Below are positions 9,700-22,700 of a stretch of 64,000 nt of DNA, one piece after another. Every line of letters begins with the position of its first letter. Within the stretch, counting starts at the first letter, position 1. Position numbers and translations under genes: made by a program. The notes beneath the pieces were generated by a model. That model did no database searches, was not told the DNA's origin, and saw nothing but the letters and a program-made list of their open reading frames with translations. Source of the DNA: Ignelater luminosus. Lineage: Eukaryota > Arthropoda > Insecta > Coleoptera > Elateridae. The stretch covers positions 186,001-250,000 of the forward strand of contig VTPC01000483.1 of assembly GCA_011009095.1 (NCBI GenBank). The letters run 5' to 3'.

Positions 9700-11380
9700 T
9701 CTGACCAAATTGAATATTTCTGCAGCTCAAGTGACCAAAAATTATATAATTGAGAAAAAACTTTTCTGGCATCTCAAAACTCAGAAATTGGCGTATTGCA
9801 CATTTCAAGATCATCAACCAAGCTGAGAATCAAGAAAAAGAAAGAAGTCCAAGTTGATTAAAATTCAAGTTATCATATGAGTTTTGAATTGATGTAGTAT
9901 GCATTTTTTTTGCAAGTGAAACGCAACTGTCAAAATCAATTCTGATATCAAATTTTGTCCAAATTGGACAACCAACATGATTTTCGTACAAAATGAATTT
10001 ATTTCTGTCTTTGATGAAAGTAGCCCAAACTTAATCTTTGAGTTTGAAATTATGCAAAAGTTTGTTTAAAACAAAGAAAGGTATCTACTAAACAGTTTTC
10101 TTTTAATTTCTTTAATTAGCAGAAGCAAATTCTGTTTTGCCATTGTCATTGCTGTTTTGATCACCTTAGTAAAGAATTAATATTTTTAATTGAAAAACTT
10201 CTTATCTCATGGAGAACGGTTACTTTTTGTAACTAAATTGTTCAAAGATTTTCTAATTAAAAGTTAAAAGGTTTGTATTGACGCAAAAATTCGTATTTTG
10301 AATCCTCTCAGGACTTTCAATCACGTTGGAAATCAAGTTGGTCGAAAAGTCTTGAACTCTTAGTGTATCTGCTGAAACTGTTAGTCATTATAAAAAATTT
10401 CGAATTTTACGTATTTTCGAAGTCGATTTCCATGTTATATTTCGCCGAACTTCGATGACCAATATGGTTTTTGATCAAAGTGAGATTTGTTTCTTTTTCT
10501 TTTTGTCTTGATAGAGGTAATGAAGTGAATCAAAACTAATTTTTGAGTTTAAGATGACAACAAAAGTTTTATACGCATGACAATATTTTTTGATTGCGAA
10601 ATTTTTCGCTGTTTTGGGAGAAGCATTTGATATCTTGTCCATTATGTTTATTATTTTTCTTTGGCGCACCAAATCAGTTCTTTTAAGTTTTTTACTTATA
10701 GAAATTAGAAATATTAGCTGACGTGATTAAGTTTTGTTGGAGTGAGTCTAATAAACATATTGATATTAACCCTAATAAAAAACATAATTTTTGATCTTGC
10801 TGAGAAGGTTAATTTCAGTTACAATTCTGTTATCTGATAGAAATTTTGTAACTAATTTGTCCAAGAATGGTTTAATGAAGGAAAAATGTTTGTGTTATCT
10901 CAAAATATAAAAATTGAACTTCAACCAAGCTGGAGATTAAGCAAATGAAAATCCAAGTTGGTCACTTTTCCCAAAATTCCAGTTATTATTAAAATCTGCC
11001 TGCATGTCATGTCATGATTTCTTGATGAAATGAATGAAGTCGTCAAAAAATATGGTTTAGGCAGTATAGTTAACTATCCTACAGTTTCGTCGAGTGGAGA
11101 AAAAATTGGAATATTAGAAAATGTGATTGGCAACTGCAAGAATGCTGCCATCCTTGTTAGAAGAAACGTTTGTTGTTTGGCTGTTACTCTTTTTGTTTAC
11201 TTTTGACATACCCAAACAGTGTTTCCATCAAATTTTTGATTTTTCATATATTGAGAGTATTAACTGAAAAGGTTTTTGTTATCTCGAAGCAAAAAGATTA
11301 GCAATTTGCACTTCTTCGGTAATTTTGGCTAAAATCAAAGTGGGAAGGGAAAATCAAGTTTTTAATTTAACACAGATTGG
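9700..11380. repeat. degenerate tandem array, units of about 0.5-0.6 kb
   Basis: The phrase AGTCCAAGTTG or AATCAAGTTGGTC, preceded by an AAGCTGGAGATTAAG-like phrase, recurs near 9848, 10333 and 10952. The companion phrases TTTTTGTAACTAAATTGTTCAA (10224) and TTTTGTAACTAATTTGTCCAA (10843), and TTTGAGTTTGAAATTATG and TTTGAGTTTAAGATGAC, recur between them. Units are strongly diverged and unequal in length. No coding capacity was recognised. The array ends before the inverted R1 copy. Confidence 0.5.
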
Positions 11381-11548
11381 ATTATGACCAACGCAGAAGT
11401 CACTTTTAGAAACTAAACTGATTTTTTAACAGGCTCTCTCTCATCTTCAGCTTTGGCCAAAATAGTAGGACGATACGAAATACTGATTTGTTTTGAATCG
11501 TCTTGTTACATAAAATTTTTGGACATATCCCTCTTTTCATAGAGATTT

Positions 11549-11811
11549 GAAGAAAAAACATGTGGGAATGCAAAGCAAACCACAATGAACTCCTTTTATT
11601 ACTGAATTCGAACAACAATCTGTTCACAAAAATAATCAAACATTTATCTTTCGACGGCCATTTTGACCATGTTCCCGAAGAAACGTCAAAAAATGAAGAC
11701 CACCAGTGGTCTTTAGTTTTTGATGTAGAATCCAAATCTGAAAATCTCAAAATTTAAAAAAGAATGCGGACAGACGGACTTTGCAAACTCAGTAATTACT
11801 CCAAAGGAGTT
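11549..11811 (-). repeat. dispersed repeat family R1, copy 2 (inverted)
   Basis: Read on the minus strand it carries the R1 words in the same order as copy 1, starting with the palindrome ACTCCTTTGGAGT (11798-11810) and ending with GCATTCCCACATG. Open frames on both strands here (11406-11750 minus, 11560-11757 plus) follow from the low stop density of the repeat and are not conserved between copies. Confidence 0.7.
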
Positions 11812-11822
11812 CGTCGAAAATT

Positions 11823-13595
11823 GATCACTGCAATGATGCGTTTTTCGCCATTTTGGTATTGTGACGACTACAATTATTCAAGATACTCAACCAGTACTTT
11901 CAAATTTTTTGAGATGATTTAGTACTATCGAAGTCAGTAAGTATAAATAATTGAATATTTTTAAATAAAAACAAATTATTTCGTTTAATTGACTTAACTA
12001 CTTAATACAATAGATTTCTTGAATCTAGTTGCGTTACTGATTCTTGTTCATTGTTATCACAATCTCTTTATCTCTTAGGCAATAGAATCTAAATAAACTT
12101 TACATAATTTTTTGTCTAATCTTTACTAATTGTATATTCGGCTTGTTTATCGTTGTCAAAACATTTTGTTGCAGTATCAACAGTATATATTCGGTATTTA
12201 TAACCTCATATTCTCTTTAACATTCTAGATTGTCTCGAATATTTTGCAAGCTGACATGACAAAGGATATGACGAGATAATAAAAGAAATAATATTTTTCC
12301 CGAAAGGATATTTTGATTTTTTAAATTATTAATTAGATTTGAAGTGGCATGTTAATCAAATGTGGGAATAAAAATACTTCAATTTAACAATATAGACGAA
12401 GTTGGCCTCGGGAGTTATTTTGGAAATAAACATAAATGCTCATAATCAATTTTAACGAGAATCGTTATAAACCTATTAGAATATTATTAAATTATACTTT
12501 CGATTACGATAGATTTCGGTTGATATTCCCAATAAAGACAGTAAGAATGTCAAGGATGGTATAAAAAGTCAGACTTTTGTATAGGTGATTGATGGGTAGG
12601 TGCGTCGTTTTGCTGATACCATTAATATTTTCGAGGCAATATGTTTAATTTTATCGATATTTTTCTAAATATCTAGATGAAAGATGTTTGATCACCAGAT
12701 GTGAGTACTATCTGTTCGTGTTAGCCATAGATCTATTAAAATAAACTGTTTGATTGTATTTTTTTATTATTGATTAATTTAAAGGCGCCATGTTTACAAT
12801 AAAGACTTTGTATAAGCTTGAAAATATTGTTTCTTAATCGATACATTTAATAAGTTATTCATGCGTTTAGAAATTTAATGTCTGGCCCATTAAATGATTC
12901 ATTTTTGTCGTCTGCGTCGTTTGTTAATTCCTTATCAATCTAATTTACAATCAGTGTTGAGATTTATGTACGCAAATCAAAATCGAATATCTGTCGGTCC
13001 ATAAGTTGATAGCAAGCAAGGTGATAAAGATGATTGTAAAATTCTTTAATGGCGTTTTTAATGTTCTGATTGATATGGCAATTAACTTGTTCTTTTAAAG
13101 TAGAAGAATCGTGTGACATAATTAGTGTAATAATGAATATAATAATTATTTAGAAACTAAGTAACTGATGGATGTAAATGTGTCATAAGTTCTGCCACCT
13201 AACCTCAAAAGCAAAATGATTAAGATTACCAAAAACGGTTTTTAAATTATTAAATAAAAATCAGATCATACACAGAATCATAATAATCAAATTACAATGT
13301 ACGCTTATGCCATCGCTCTATCTCAAATTATAGTTGAGATATCCATAGATACCACTAAATTGGAACAGACTATACATTCTATATTATTTTTGTGTTAGTC
13401 ACTGACTTCATTAGCTTTTAACTTATTCTGTGTATGAAGCAATAATAAGATGAACAAACTTGAAAAAAAAAAAGTAAAGGTCCTAAAATAGAACCTTGAG
13501 GGATGCTCGTTTTTATTTTAAAGAATCTCAATGCAATTAGTGCGTCAAACCTATTAGCTTTACTCATCATAAGAATCAAATAATCTACATATTCG
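11823..13595. other. intron, AT-rich, nothing recognised
   Basis: No ORF, repeat border or GC-rich island was recognised in this 1.8 kb. Confidence 0.45.
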
Positions 13596-15235
13596 TATTT
13601 GCATCTGCTATTTGGACGAGAATCGGGCCAAGTCGGCTTTTAGCGGCTTTTCATTAATCTCTCCATAGGAGGGGAGCAAGGAAGGTCAAAGTTGGAAATT
13701 TTGCAAGATCGGAATAACTCGAGAACGGGTGGATCAATTTTGACTAAACTTGGAGGGTAAGTAGAACATGATTTTCTTCGACTACTCTACGTGCGGAACG
13801 AACGCGGTGACACCTATCGGCGAAAGTGGACAAATTCGATTAGGATCTTATGGACAGGCTTTGCGATCTGGGACCGGGGCGCTGTAGAGCCCCCAAAGAA
13901 TATTTCGCTTCAAGTAGTTTTAAATTTGATTAAGTGTCTTCACCCTTGAACCGATATAGCGCGCTAAGGTCGAACCAAGGAGAGCTTTCAGCTCAAAAAC
14001 TATAAGGACTACGGGAGTCTGGTTTTCACTGATCTACGAAGCTTCGCAAACAGTATAGCGGGATAGAAGAGAAACTCCGGTAAAAACCAAGAAATCTTGA
14101 AGCCCCCCCCCCCCAAGAAATCGCTTGGGGAATCTGCAAATTTTGGAATTTCTACCAAAACCGGCCTGATTGTCTGATCAACATAATATGTGAGATTTAT
14201 GTTCTGGGAGTGCTTACCTCCCCACTCGAGAAAACCCGACTCGATTCGATTAACTCCGAATTTTTCTTCATGGCATGCCGAGATGCCCACTTAAAAAATG
14301 TGTAACTCAGTTAATTATGGTCTGATCAAGCTGGGATTTTTTTAAACTAAAGAGCATCATCAAGACAACAAGCTTAGGTGGATAACAGTGGCATTTCTTC
14401 GTTTTTGCGGTTGATTAAAACAAAAAAAAACGTAATTTGCCTTCTTTTGGACCTTTCTGAGTTCCTATAGACACGTAGTTGTAACGCTTTGATGCACCGT
14501 GGAATGGGGAACAAACAATGTCATCTTCTGGGTCGAAAACGAGAAAAACTGAAAACAGTAGAAATGGACACCCTTCGACCCTTGAAACCTAGGAGGGATA
14601 CCGTTTCCCTTCCATCCCTTCTAGCGCCGTTATTTCCGGGTGATTAATGCTGAGATTCGGCATAGAGTTTTTCCAAAACTTGGTGCATTACGCAGACACG
14701 TAAAAAGTATAATATGCTCTTTTTTACCTCTAAATAGAATTTGATGGTATAACGTAGAAAAATTGGTGTTCTTGGGCATGCGTTCGGGTGCTTGCGGAGA
14801 GATATCTTGCGCTCTCATTACTCACCATAAGTATAATATTAATAATAAACTAAATAATTATAATGATTTTTAGAAAGAGCTCTTGTTAATTTTTAAGAAA
14901 AGAAGTACATTCTCATGTGAATTTATTTTTTTGACGTTTTGTTATTTGCGCGGGAAACGTACGTCCTATCGACTTGAAATCTTTACCATCGTGAAGAGAA
15001 GACAAAATACGTAAAAAGTGTAGTATTATGCCCTCTTTTTGAAAAAAAAAAACAACTTTTGTATCTGAAAATCGCATTTTGTAGAAAAACAGAGACAAAA
15101 GTTGAGGAGTTTTGGTGGCCATAGGTGTGCGGTCGGATAGCCCATAAAAGCGTTGCAGGGAGATATCTTACGCTCTCAAGAGTTATCGCAGGCATAGCAT
15201 GTGTGAAAGGAGGCGATATGGGCCGATTGGCGATT
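13596..15235 (+). repeat. GC-richer interspersed repeat R2, copy A
   Basis: The block shares a long series of collinear words with copy B at 36447-37860. Examples are GATCGGAATAACTCGAGAAC, GATTTTGAC-type and AAACTTGG phrases, GTTAATGCTGAGATT, GATGGTATAACGTAG, GGGAGATATCTT and the closing GTGTGAAAGGAGGCGATATG. Copy A contains a 12-base C run (14103-14114). A module (TACGTAAAAAGT to GATATCTTGCGCTCTCA) is present twice, at about 14698-14815 and 15010-15178. The open frames on the minus strand are not shared with copy B, so it looks non-coding. Base composition is far less AT-rich than the flanks. The class is unknown to me. Confidence 0.75.
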
Positions 15236-15239
15236 TAGC

Positions 15240-18200
15240 TAATTACTAATTATGTAAGTATGATTTTTAAATATTGTTAAATCAATAAAACTTCGTTTTC
15301 TATCAATTTCATATTTACATTCTAGAAGAAGATAGACATATTAGATTATAAAAAATCAAATTATAATTTTATTTCACCTTGAATAAAAAAAAGTTGAAAT
15401 TGTCTTATTTTTTTTAAAAAAGTAGAACGTTATCGTTTCTGCGTGGATGCAAATGATAATAACAGAATGTAAGTAAAGTAATACCCCCCCTCTCTGTTCA
15501 TCTGTATGAACTTTGGATATTTGTATAGAGAATCTGATTAAAGTTACAGTTATTTTTTGTTTTGATTGTTGATGATATGTGTCATCTAGGTATGACTTTT
15601 CGCTTTTTATTCATACTTATTAAGTTAGTAACAAATAATAAAATACCTTAAAAAAGCGATTATGTAAGTTTCAACAACAAGTTATTTTAACATGAAAATA
15701 TAAACAATATTTCCATCAAATTTGTTTGGGAATGCGTCGCAATTATGTATATTGTTATTATTATAATACAGTATTAGATCATCAGGAATTTGGCAAATGA
15801 AAACTTTAAAAAAATGACGGAAGGTTTTATCGGTTGAAATTGTGTGGTTTTGATTATTTGAAATCCGTGCGTGATACAGAATGGTTTTTATTGATAAATT
15901 TATAAAAATAAAAACACGTTAATCTTTACGAGCTTTTTTGAATTTGCTATTGTGAATATATTGTTACCTACTACTTGTTTTTACACTGATGTCGAGTTAG
16001 TTGAACGTGGGTCTTTTTCTTATTGGTCTTGATGGATACCAAAAGGACATACAGAAAGAGAATTAGGTCTGATGTTTTCCGTAAATTTAATGCTTTTTCG
16101 CCCACTTGAATTCACGATCATATATCTTCTTATTTGAGCTACAGCCCAATAATCTATTAGTAGAAGGTCAGAAATATTCCATATATGTTTTGATTCAATA
16201 AACGGGTCAACTTTTTACATAAGAAATTATTGCCACTTTTTAATGTAAAGTAGGTTTTTGATTTTTTCTAAGTTGCATTAAAGTAGGTGTATAATCTATT
16301 TAAAATGCAAACACCTACTGACGTTTCAAAGAGGTTTATTTCTATCCTATTAGATTTATTATTTATTGCATCATCTCAACTTCAAACCGAGGTGTATTTA
16401 TATAATTTATTTATTAAATATCGATACATTTTACTACATGAAAGATTCTTAATTAGGGTATCCAAAATCAAAAAGCAAAGCTTACACTAAATTCGATTAT
16501 CTTTAAAATAAGTGAGCATTTTATATAACAATATGTTTGATCTGGTTTGATCATTAAACAGGTCAGCCATTACTAATTTTTTCACAGCTGACCTAACATT
16601 CCCCAATTTGATCCTGTTGGGTTGGTTTCAGTGTAATAAATACGTTAGGGTACTTTTAACTTATATTTAGATTTTAACCCTATTAAGTTTCGTGTCAGGT
16701 TTTGGCCCAATTCTTAAATAGTGTGATGATAAAAGGTTTGACGTGATTATTCTCAGCTTCAATTTTGATTTCATTAATCTAATAGAAATGTTTTTTGGCT
16801 ATCCTTCTGCACACACGCCAATCATATAGAAAAGAATTTTTTTTAAAATAACTTACGAAAATCGTCTTGTTCTCTTTCTTCCTATATTATCACTTTTCTA
16901 GTGTCTCCTGTTCCTACCGTTCCATATGAATTCTACTCTATAACTCCGTGCTTACGAAACTAAATAAAATTGTTTTTGAGAAACCACTCATTTTTACCTT
17001 AAATTTCCTATACTGTTTTGGTTGGAAAAGTTTGATAAATTATAAAAATTTGTCAGGCATCTCCATAATGTCATCGGCCACTAGATTGCTGATCTAGTCA
17101 ATATTTCCTTCTGAGAAGGCAGTGCTTTGGCTTCCTTGGTTTTTTAATTATCAATACTTATGCCAAAAAATATTGCCACAGTCTTCTGCAAGGTAGATGA
17201 TCTTACGCCGAAAGATTTTTATACAACAACATTTCGCGATCTGGGAATCAAACGGATTTAAAAGAGATCCCTTGACGACGAATGGTTTTGGGATATCTGC
17301 GAAATGGGTCTGTTTATTTTGTCGTCTTCATTTTAACTATTTCATCTAATAAACTATTTTCAGTTTCAAGTTTCAAATATTGATTCTGAACAGTAAAAAT
17401 ATTGTAGAGTCAGAATCTGGGTTAAGTTACTTGCTTTTAAACGTTAATTTCTATTTAATGACAATTTCTCTCTTAAAATTTAGGTTTTGTGAGGCTTAAG
17501 TCTTTTTTCGCCATACATTTTTCTGGCCTTTCAGATCTTTCCGACCAGTCGACCAGAATGTTTGGACTAGTTAAACTTTTGAATTGACACGATATGCAAG
17601 CCGTTTGGGCTTCTTGATCTGATCGTACTTGTTAGATTGCTCAAGTTTTTCAAACCGAAAAAGTTTTCTTAGTTACGTTTTGTTTTTTGACACGTCTAAA
17701 TCCTTCCTTCCAATATAAAACGCGGCTCTTCATTTAGTTTTGTTATTGATTCTATGCCTTTAAAATACTAACGTTATTAAGAGAAGTAACGGTAAGATTT
17801 TGGGGAATAAAATAAAATAGGGTTTTAAGACAGACCGGGAATTTTGTATTAAAAGGTTTGTTTGGGATCTTCAGGTTCTATTAAATTTATCTCAAATGGG
17901 TTAGTTGAATCAAATCGGTTATAAATATTTCGCCCTGCGTTGCTGATTTGTAGAAGTGCTAGTAAAAGAACAGAATAAAAGAGTTGAGAGACGCTATTGA
18001 AAGGGTATTTTAACAATAGTTCTTTCTATCAGCACCCATAAAATCAGGCCAAATTGTTATTTGCTTTGGGGAAATATTCAATTTTTAATTTTATTAAGAA
18101 ATTTAGTATCAAGTCTAGATGGCGCTTAATTTGCTTCATGCTTCCAATGTGAATTAAGTGCTCTGATCATCATTCAATAAGGACGAAACGATCGTTTGGA

Positions 18201-19648
18201 CGTACAGTGATCAGTGCTTACCCAATCTTTTGATGGAGAGACAAAATTTATCTTATCAAATCTACATCAAATCAGAAAAAATTGATATTTTTTATTTGGA
18301 ATTATTCACAATTTAGTTTAATTTTTTTCAGCTTGTTTTTTGGTTTTATAGGAACTAAGTGTTTTGGTCTTAGAGTATCATGCTCTTTTTTGACATTCAA
18401 GAAATGATTTAGTAAGTGTTAGCTTGACCGTTTTTGTAAGCTTGGTTACGTTAGGTTTTGAACCGTGAGGTAGAAGAGAGCAGCGATAGGGTAAACTTGG
18501 CTAATTTCGTGATAATTCTTTCAATTATCATGACGTTATGCGGGTTGCAGAAGGATAGCAGAAATTGTATTTTGTTATGGTGGTTTGAGATTTGCAATAG
18601 CAAAGTTTTTAATCTGTCTTTTTGAGAATTTTTGGGAAGTAGAATTGAGAAATCGAAAACATTAGTAGTACGAGTTTTTCGTTTCTAATAAAACAAACAT
18701 TTGGCACTTAGTTTTGACCATATTTTTTTGCATCATGGTTGTGCATCCAAACTATTTCTCTGACCTTAGTTTCCGAAGAATGGTTGCTATTGCCAAAACG
18801 CGGAAATTTCATTAACTATTCTTTTTTTATGGTAAATTCTTTAATTACAGTAGATTTTATATCTACTTTGAATTCTACTGTTTGACAATTATTTTTAATT
18901 TGATGATATGGAGAAGTCTGATAAGACACATTTAGGGGTTTTTTTGTTTCATAGAATGCATCTCTTATCCACCATGTCAAAGAACTTTTACGATATATGA
19001 CTAGTAACCTTTTGGTTATTTGTTAAGAAATGTTTGTAGGAAAAAATTTCTCCTTGTTTAATAGATCTTATACGGTCGAAATCTGTACATTTGTTGCGAT
19101 TGGTGAATGTTGTCAGAGCACTGTTTGGTTTTGACCGAAGAAGTTTGTTGCATTGGAAAGTATTGTGGAATATTGAGTTTTTATTAATTTTCTAGGTACT
19201 GCGATCTATTCGAAGTTGTTGCCACACTATCTAAGTGTTGTCATAAAGTTCTTAATACATTGTAAATAAAGTATTATGGAAGTATTGTTTAATTCTGCAC
19301 GGAAATAAATGTCAGTTAAAATTTATATTTATTACAAATATTTAAATTTAAATGTTTTGCAAAATTCAACGAAAGTAATATTTGGACCTACTTTTAATAT
19401 CTCCCAAATGGTGCTCATAGAAACTCAAATTCCTGTTTAAGTGTCTACTTCTGCATTTCATTATATGTTCTTATAATTAGTGAAAATCTCTAATATCCTT
19501 CATAATAATATTCCTGCTAAATTAACACAAAGAAATCTCTCTTATTAAATTTATTATCGGCATTACTAATAAATATTGCTTATCTATCCATCTAGAAAAG
19601 ATTGAATATCGAAATCAAATTAACGTTCGAAAAAAATATAAGCAACAA
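15240..19648. other. intron, AT-rich, no recognised gene
   Basis: A 67-codon frame at 16287-16490 has no recognisable domain. Phrases such as TTGGTTTTGACC and TTTTGGCTTCC-like fragments suggest old, unrecognisable repeats. No borders could be drawn. Confidence 0.4.
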
Positions 19649-19650
19649 AA

Positions 19651-19763
19651 CGCACACCTACTACCTTCAAGTTTTTTTTTCGGTGTCAGTGTTGTAACTT
19701 CCATTATGATTACAAGCCTGGGCATTAAAAAGATTTCTAGTTTGAAGGTAGACAGGTGATATT
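19651..19763. repeat. imperfect inverted repeat
   Basis: CACACCTACTACCTTCAAG near 19652 pairs imperfectly with TTTGAAGGTAGACAGGTGAT near 19742, leaving a loop of about 70 bases. It may be a small MITE relic or a hairpin-forming transcript segment. No target duplication was seen. Confidence 0.4.
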
Positions 19764-22700
19764 AAATAGTTTTGCCGTGCACTGAAAATAATGCACAACA
19801 TTTTAAGGTGAACGCACTGCTGTTAGCTCTTTTGCAATAACAATTTCTATTTAAAAATATATTCGCGTTTCGTCATCGTCGTGACGTGTTGTTTCTCACT
19901 CTCTCATATTATTAAATGTGTAAACGCTATAGGCATGGAGTTGTGTGAAATCTTAAAAAAAATGTAGATATATACCTTGTAGTAGTATGTGTTATTATTA
20001 TTTTGTATTATTTTTTCCTTGTCGTTTGCACAATATTTTTTATTACAATGCATGTAATGTGAAAAAATAAATTGGTTTTTATTATTAAAATGTAGTATTT
20101 CATTGAGTTGTAAATTAATAGGAAGTCATTGTTTTTGTAATACAATAAAAAGAAATCGTTTAGAGTTTTTAAATGCATTTGCTATTGATGTACCTAATAA
20201 CATAAGTATTTGCTTAGAAAGTGCATTGGTAAAATATTATTTTGGTAATAATTATTTTATGAAAGAATAACATTTCGTCAAATTCTCATGGTGAAGTTTG
20301 TATACGTTGCTCGCTGTTTACGGAACGGCTCTTGTGTTTTTGAACAAAACAGAAACCGTTTGTAAAGAGCTACTGTAAAATTGAAGTTTTAGTCATTGTT
20401 TGAAGATTACTTACTCCCTGTTGAGAAGCAGTTAAGGTAAAAATGGAAACGAACATATTCGCTTTAGAAAATAATAGTTAGCTTATCTCTCTTTTCAATT
20501 TTCGTTCGGTAACTGTTCAGATAGTGAACTTAACAAACATTCAGGATGGATTTATTTTCTGAAAGGAAGGATTGTTTGGCTATTGACGGAAGAGAATAAA
20601 GTGCACTGAATGTTCAAAATATCGTGACTGATAGAAATTTCTAAGTTTTTAGAAAACTCCCTTTTCCTCCTTATGAACTCGATTACAATAAATTATTAGT
20701 TTCATTCTATCAGGATTAAACGTTCCTGGTGGGTGTACTAAACTGAATCAAAATTGTATTGTCTCTAACTCAAATAATAGCCTAATTGTAGAAACTTCAA
20801 AACGGAATTTGTATGGGAAATTTGTTTTCATTTACATAAGCGACAATCAAATTTATTAAAACTGTTAAAGAAGATAGTGAAGTTCTACCTATAAAGGTTA
20901 TAAATAAAAACATCAGGTTGGTTATTTTGAAAATTTTGATAAACAGTAGAAAAGATCTCATAAAAGGCACCTGTTGCATAGAAGTAGTGATTTCGCACAG
21001 CAGTCATAGAGTCATGAATTCTTCAAAACGAAGACATTACAGGTCTTTAGGGATTTTTTTTACATTTTGACCCCGTCACTTATTTATTTTATTCCGGTAA
21101 CGAGCACTACTTTACAGAGGTTAATTGACAGTTCTGGTCGTACAACTTTTTTATATCAGAAGCGAAGACAATAGGGTTTTGCGTTTTTTGGGATCCATTT
21201 GTTGAAATTCTTAGCTACTTGCTATGACGTCCTATCCTCCAAGATTATTTAAGTCTGATTTCAAAAATCCAACTGAAGTTTTTAAACGTGTGTCTATAGC
21301 TATTTTATAGTTCGTCAAAGTTTCCAAAAATTTACATATTTATTATAAAATCTAACTTTTGATTTTTTTGTTTTAATTGAAATATGTGCTCGCTGAAGAA
21401 TAAATCATGATTCCAAGGAATTTTTTAAAACAACCGAGATATGACTGTATTCAAACTGATGATCTAACATATTTTGAATGAAATAGAAACAGCTCAAAAA
21501 GGGAAACCACGACTCGGAAGAATTCTAGAAATCGAACCGTAAATAACAGTGTTCTGATTTCTCAAATCATTTCTGTTTTATAGTTCTATGAAAACGCATA
21601 CTGAAATGGGAAACAAGCGTCTCTGTAAATTATAATTTTTATTCTCTTGGAAAATCTTATTTCCATTCTAATAAAAGGAATATCAAAATTTTTAAAAATT
21701 GAGTTTCTCAAAATTTTGGGTCATTTTGAGCAGCTCATCTCTGGCATTTATGGCACAGTTTTCCCTATAGTTGCCTAAAGTTACTCCAGATAACTAACAA
21801 AGTAATTCCTTAATAATCTCTAGGTTGTCAAGAAGTTCTTCCATATGTACCATATTTTTTAGAATTTTCTGAATTTTAATCCATCTTTTCTGGGAGAATA
21901 CATTTCACTCGACAAACCTGAAGTATTGATTTTAAATTTGAAATTTTGAACCACTTTAGTTCTGACGTTTCGAACATTGAAAGGAGTTTCTGTTCATAAA
22001 TCAACACGGCTCTCCTCATAGTCATAACTGAATAACTACTTTTTCCACGTCGATACTAACTTGCTCAGTTTTCGAACCTTTTCCATTTTTTTTTACAGTG
22101 GTAGCATAATTTTGATTAAAAATATTCGTGATCAGAAGCCACTATTTTATTTATTTACTTTTAAAGCTTGCAAGACAGTTTATAAATTAATTGTTTAATT
22201 AGATATCTACGAGTATGTTTATAGAAAATCTAAATAGTTCCGATATTTCTTGTTGGGCTGCTTCTGATTATTAACCAATAAATTATTTCATGGTCATTGA
22301 ACAAATATTTTGACAACAGAATTGAACTAGTCCAAGTAGGAACGAATCCAAAATCTCAAACAAATAAATTATTCAATGACGTCCAAAATGTCCATAGACT
22401 ATGGGACCAAATAGAACCATTCCGACCTTGTTTGTCAACAAATTGTGATTATAAGCCTCAAGATCAAAATCTAACCATCAATAGTTGAAACAATATTTTG
22501 AGTGATCAGTTGTGACGTAGTAACTATTTGGCCAACTTGATTTGTTGATATTTAACTGTATTCTTATCTTCAAGATTTTCGACTCAAATTGATAACTCGA
22601 GGCGATGCTCACTTTTTATTTAAAAATCCGTATATCTAGCATATAATGCCATATATATGGTTTTAACACTTTTTTGAACATGATATCTGCAAAGTGAAGT

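Noticed and set aside
13621..15228. AATCGGGCCAAGTCGGC and AATCGGCCCATATCGCC as terminal inverted repeats of R2 copy A
   Set aside because: They match at only about 15 of 20 positions, and homology with copy B continues to the left of the proposed end. No target duplication was found.
22297..22488. 63-codon + strand ORF with a fairly balanced amino acid composition
   Set aside because: No recognisable family, no splice context, and length within the range expected by chance.
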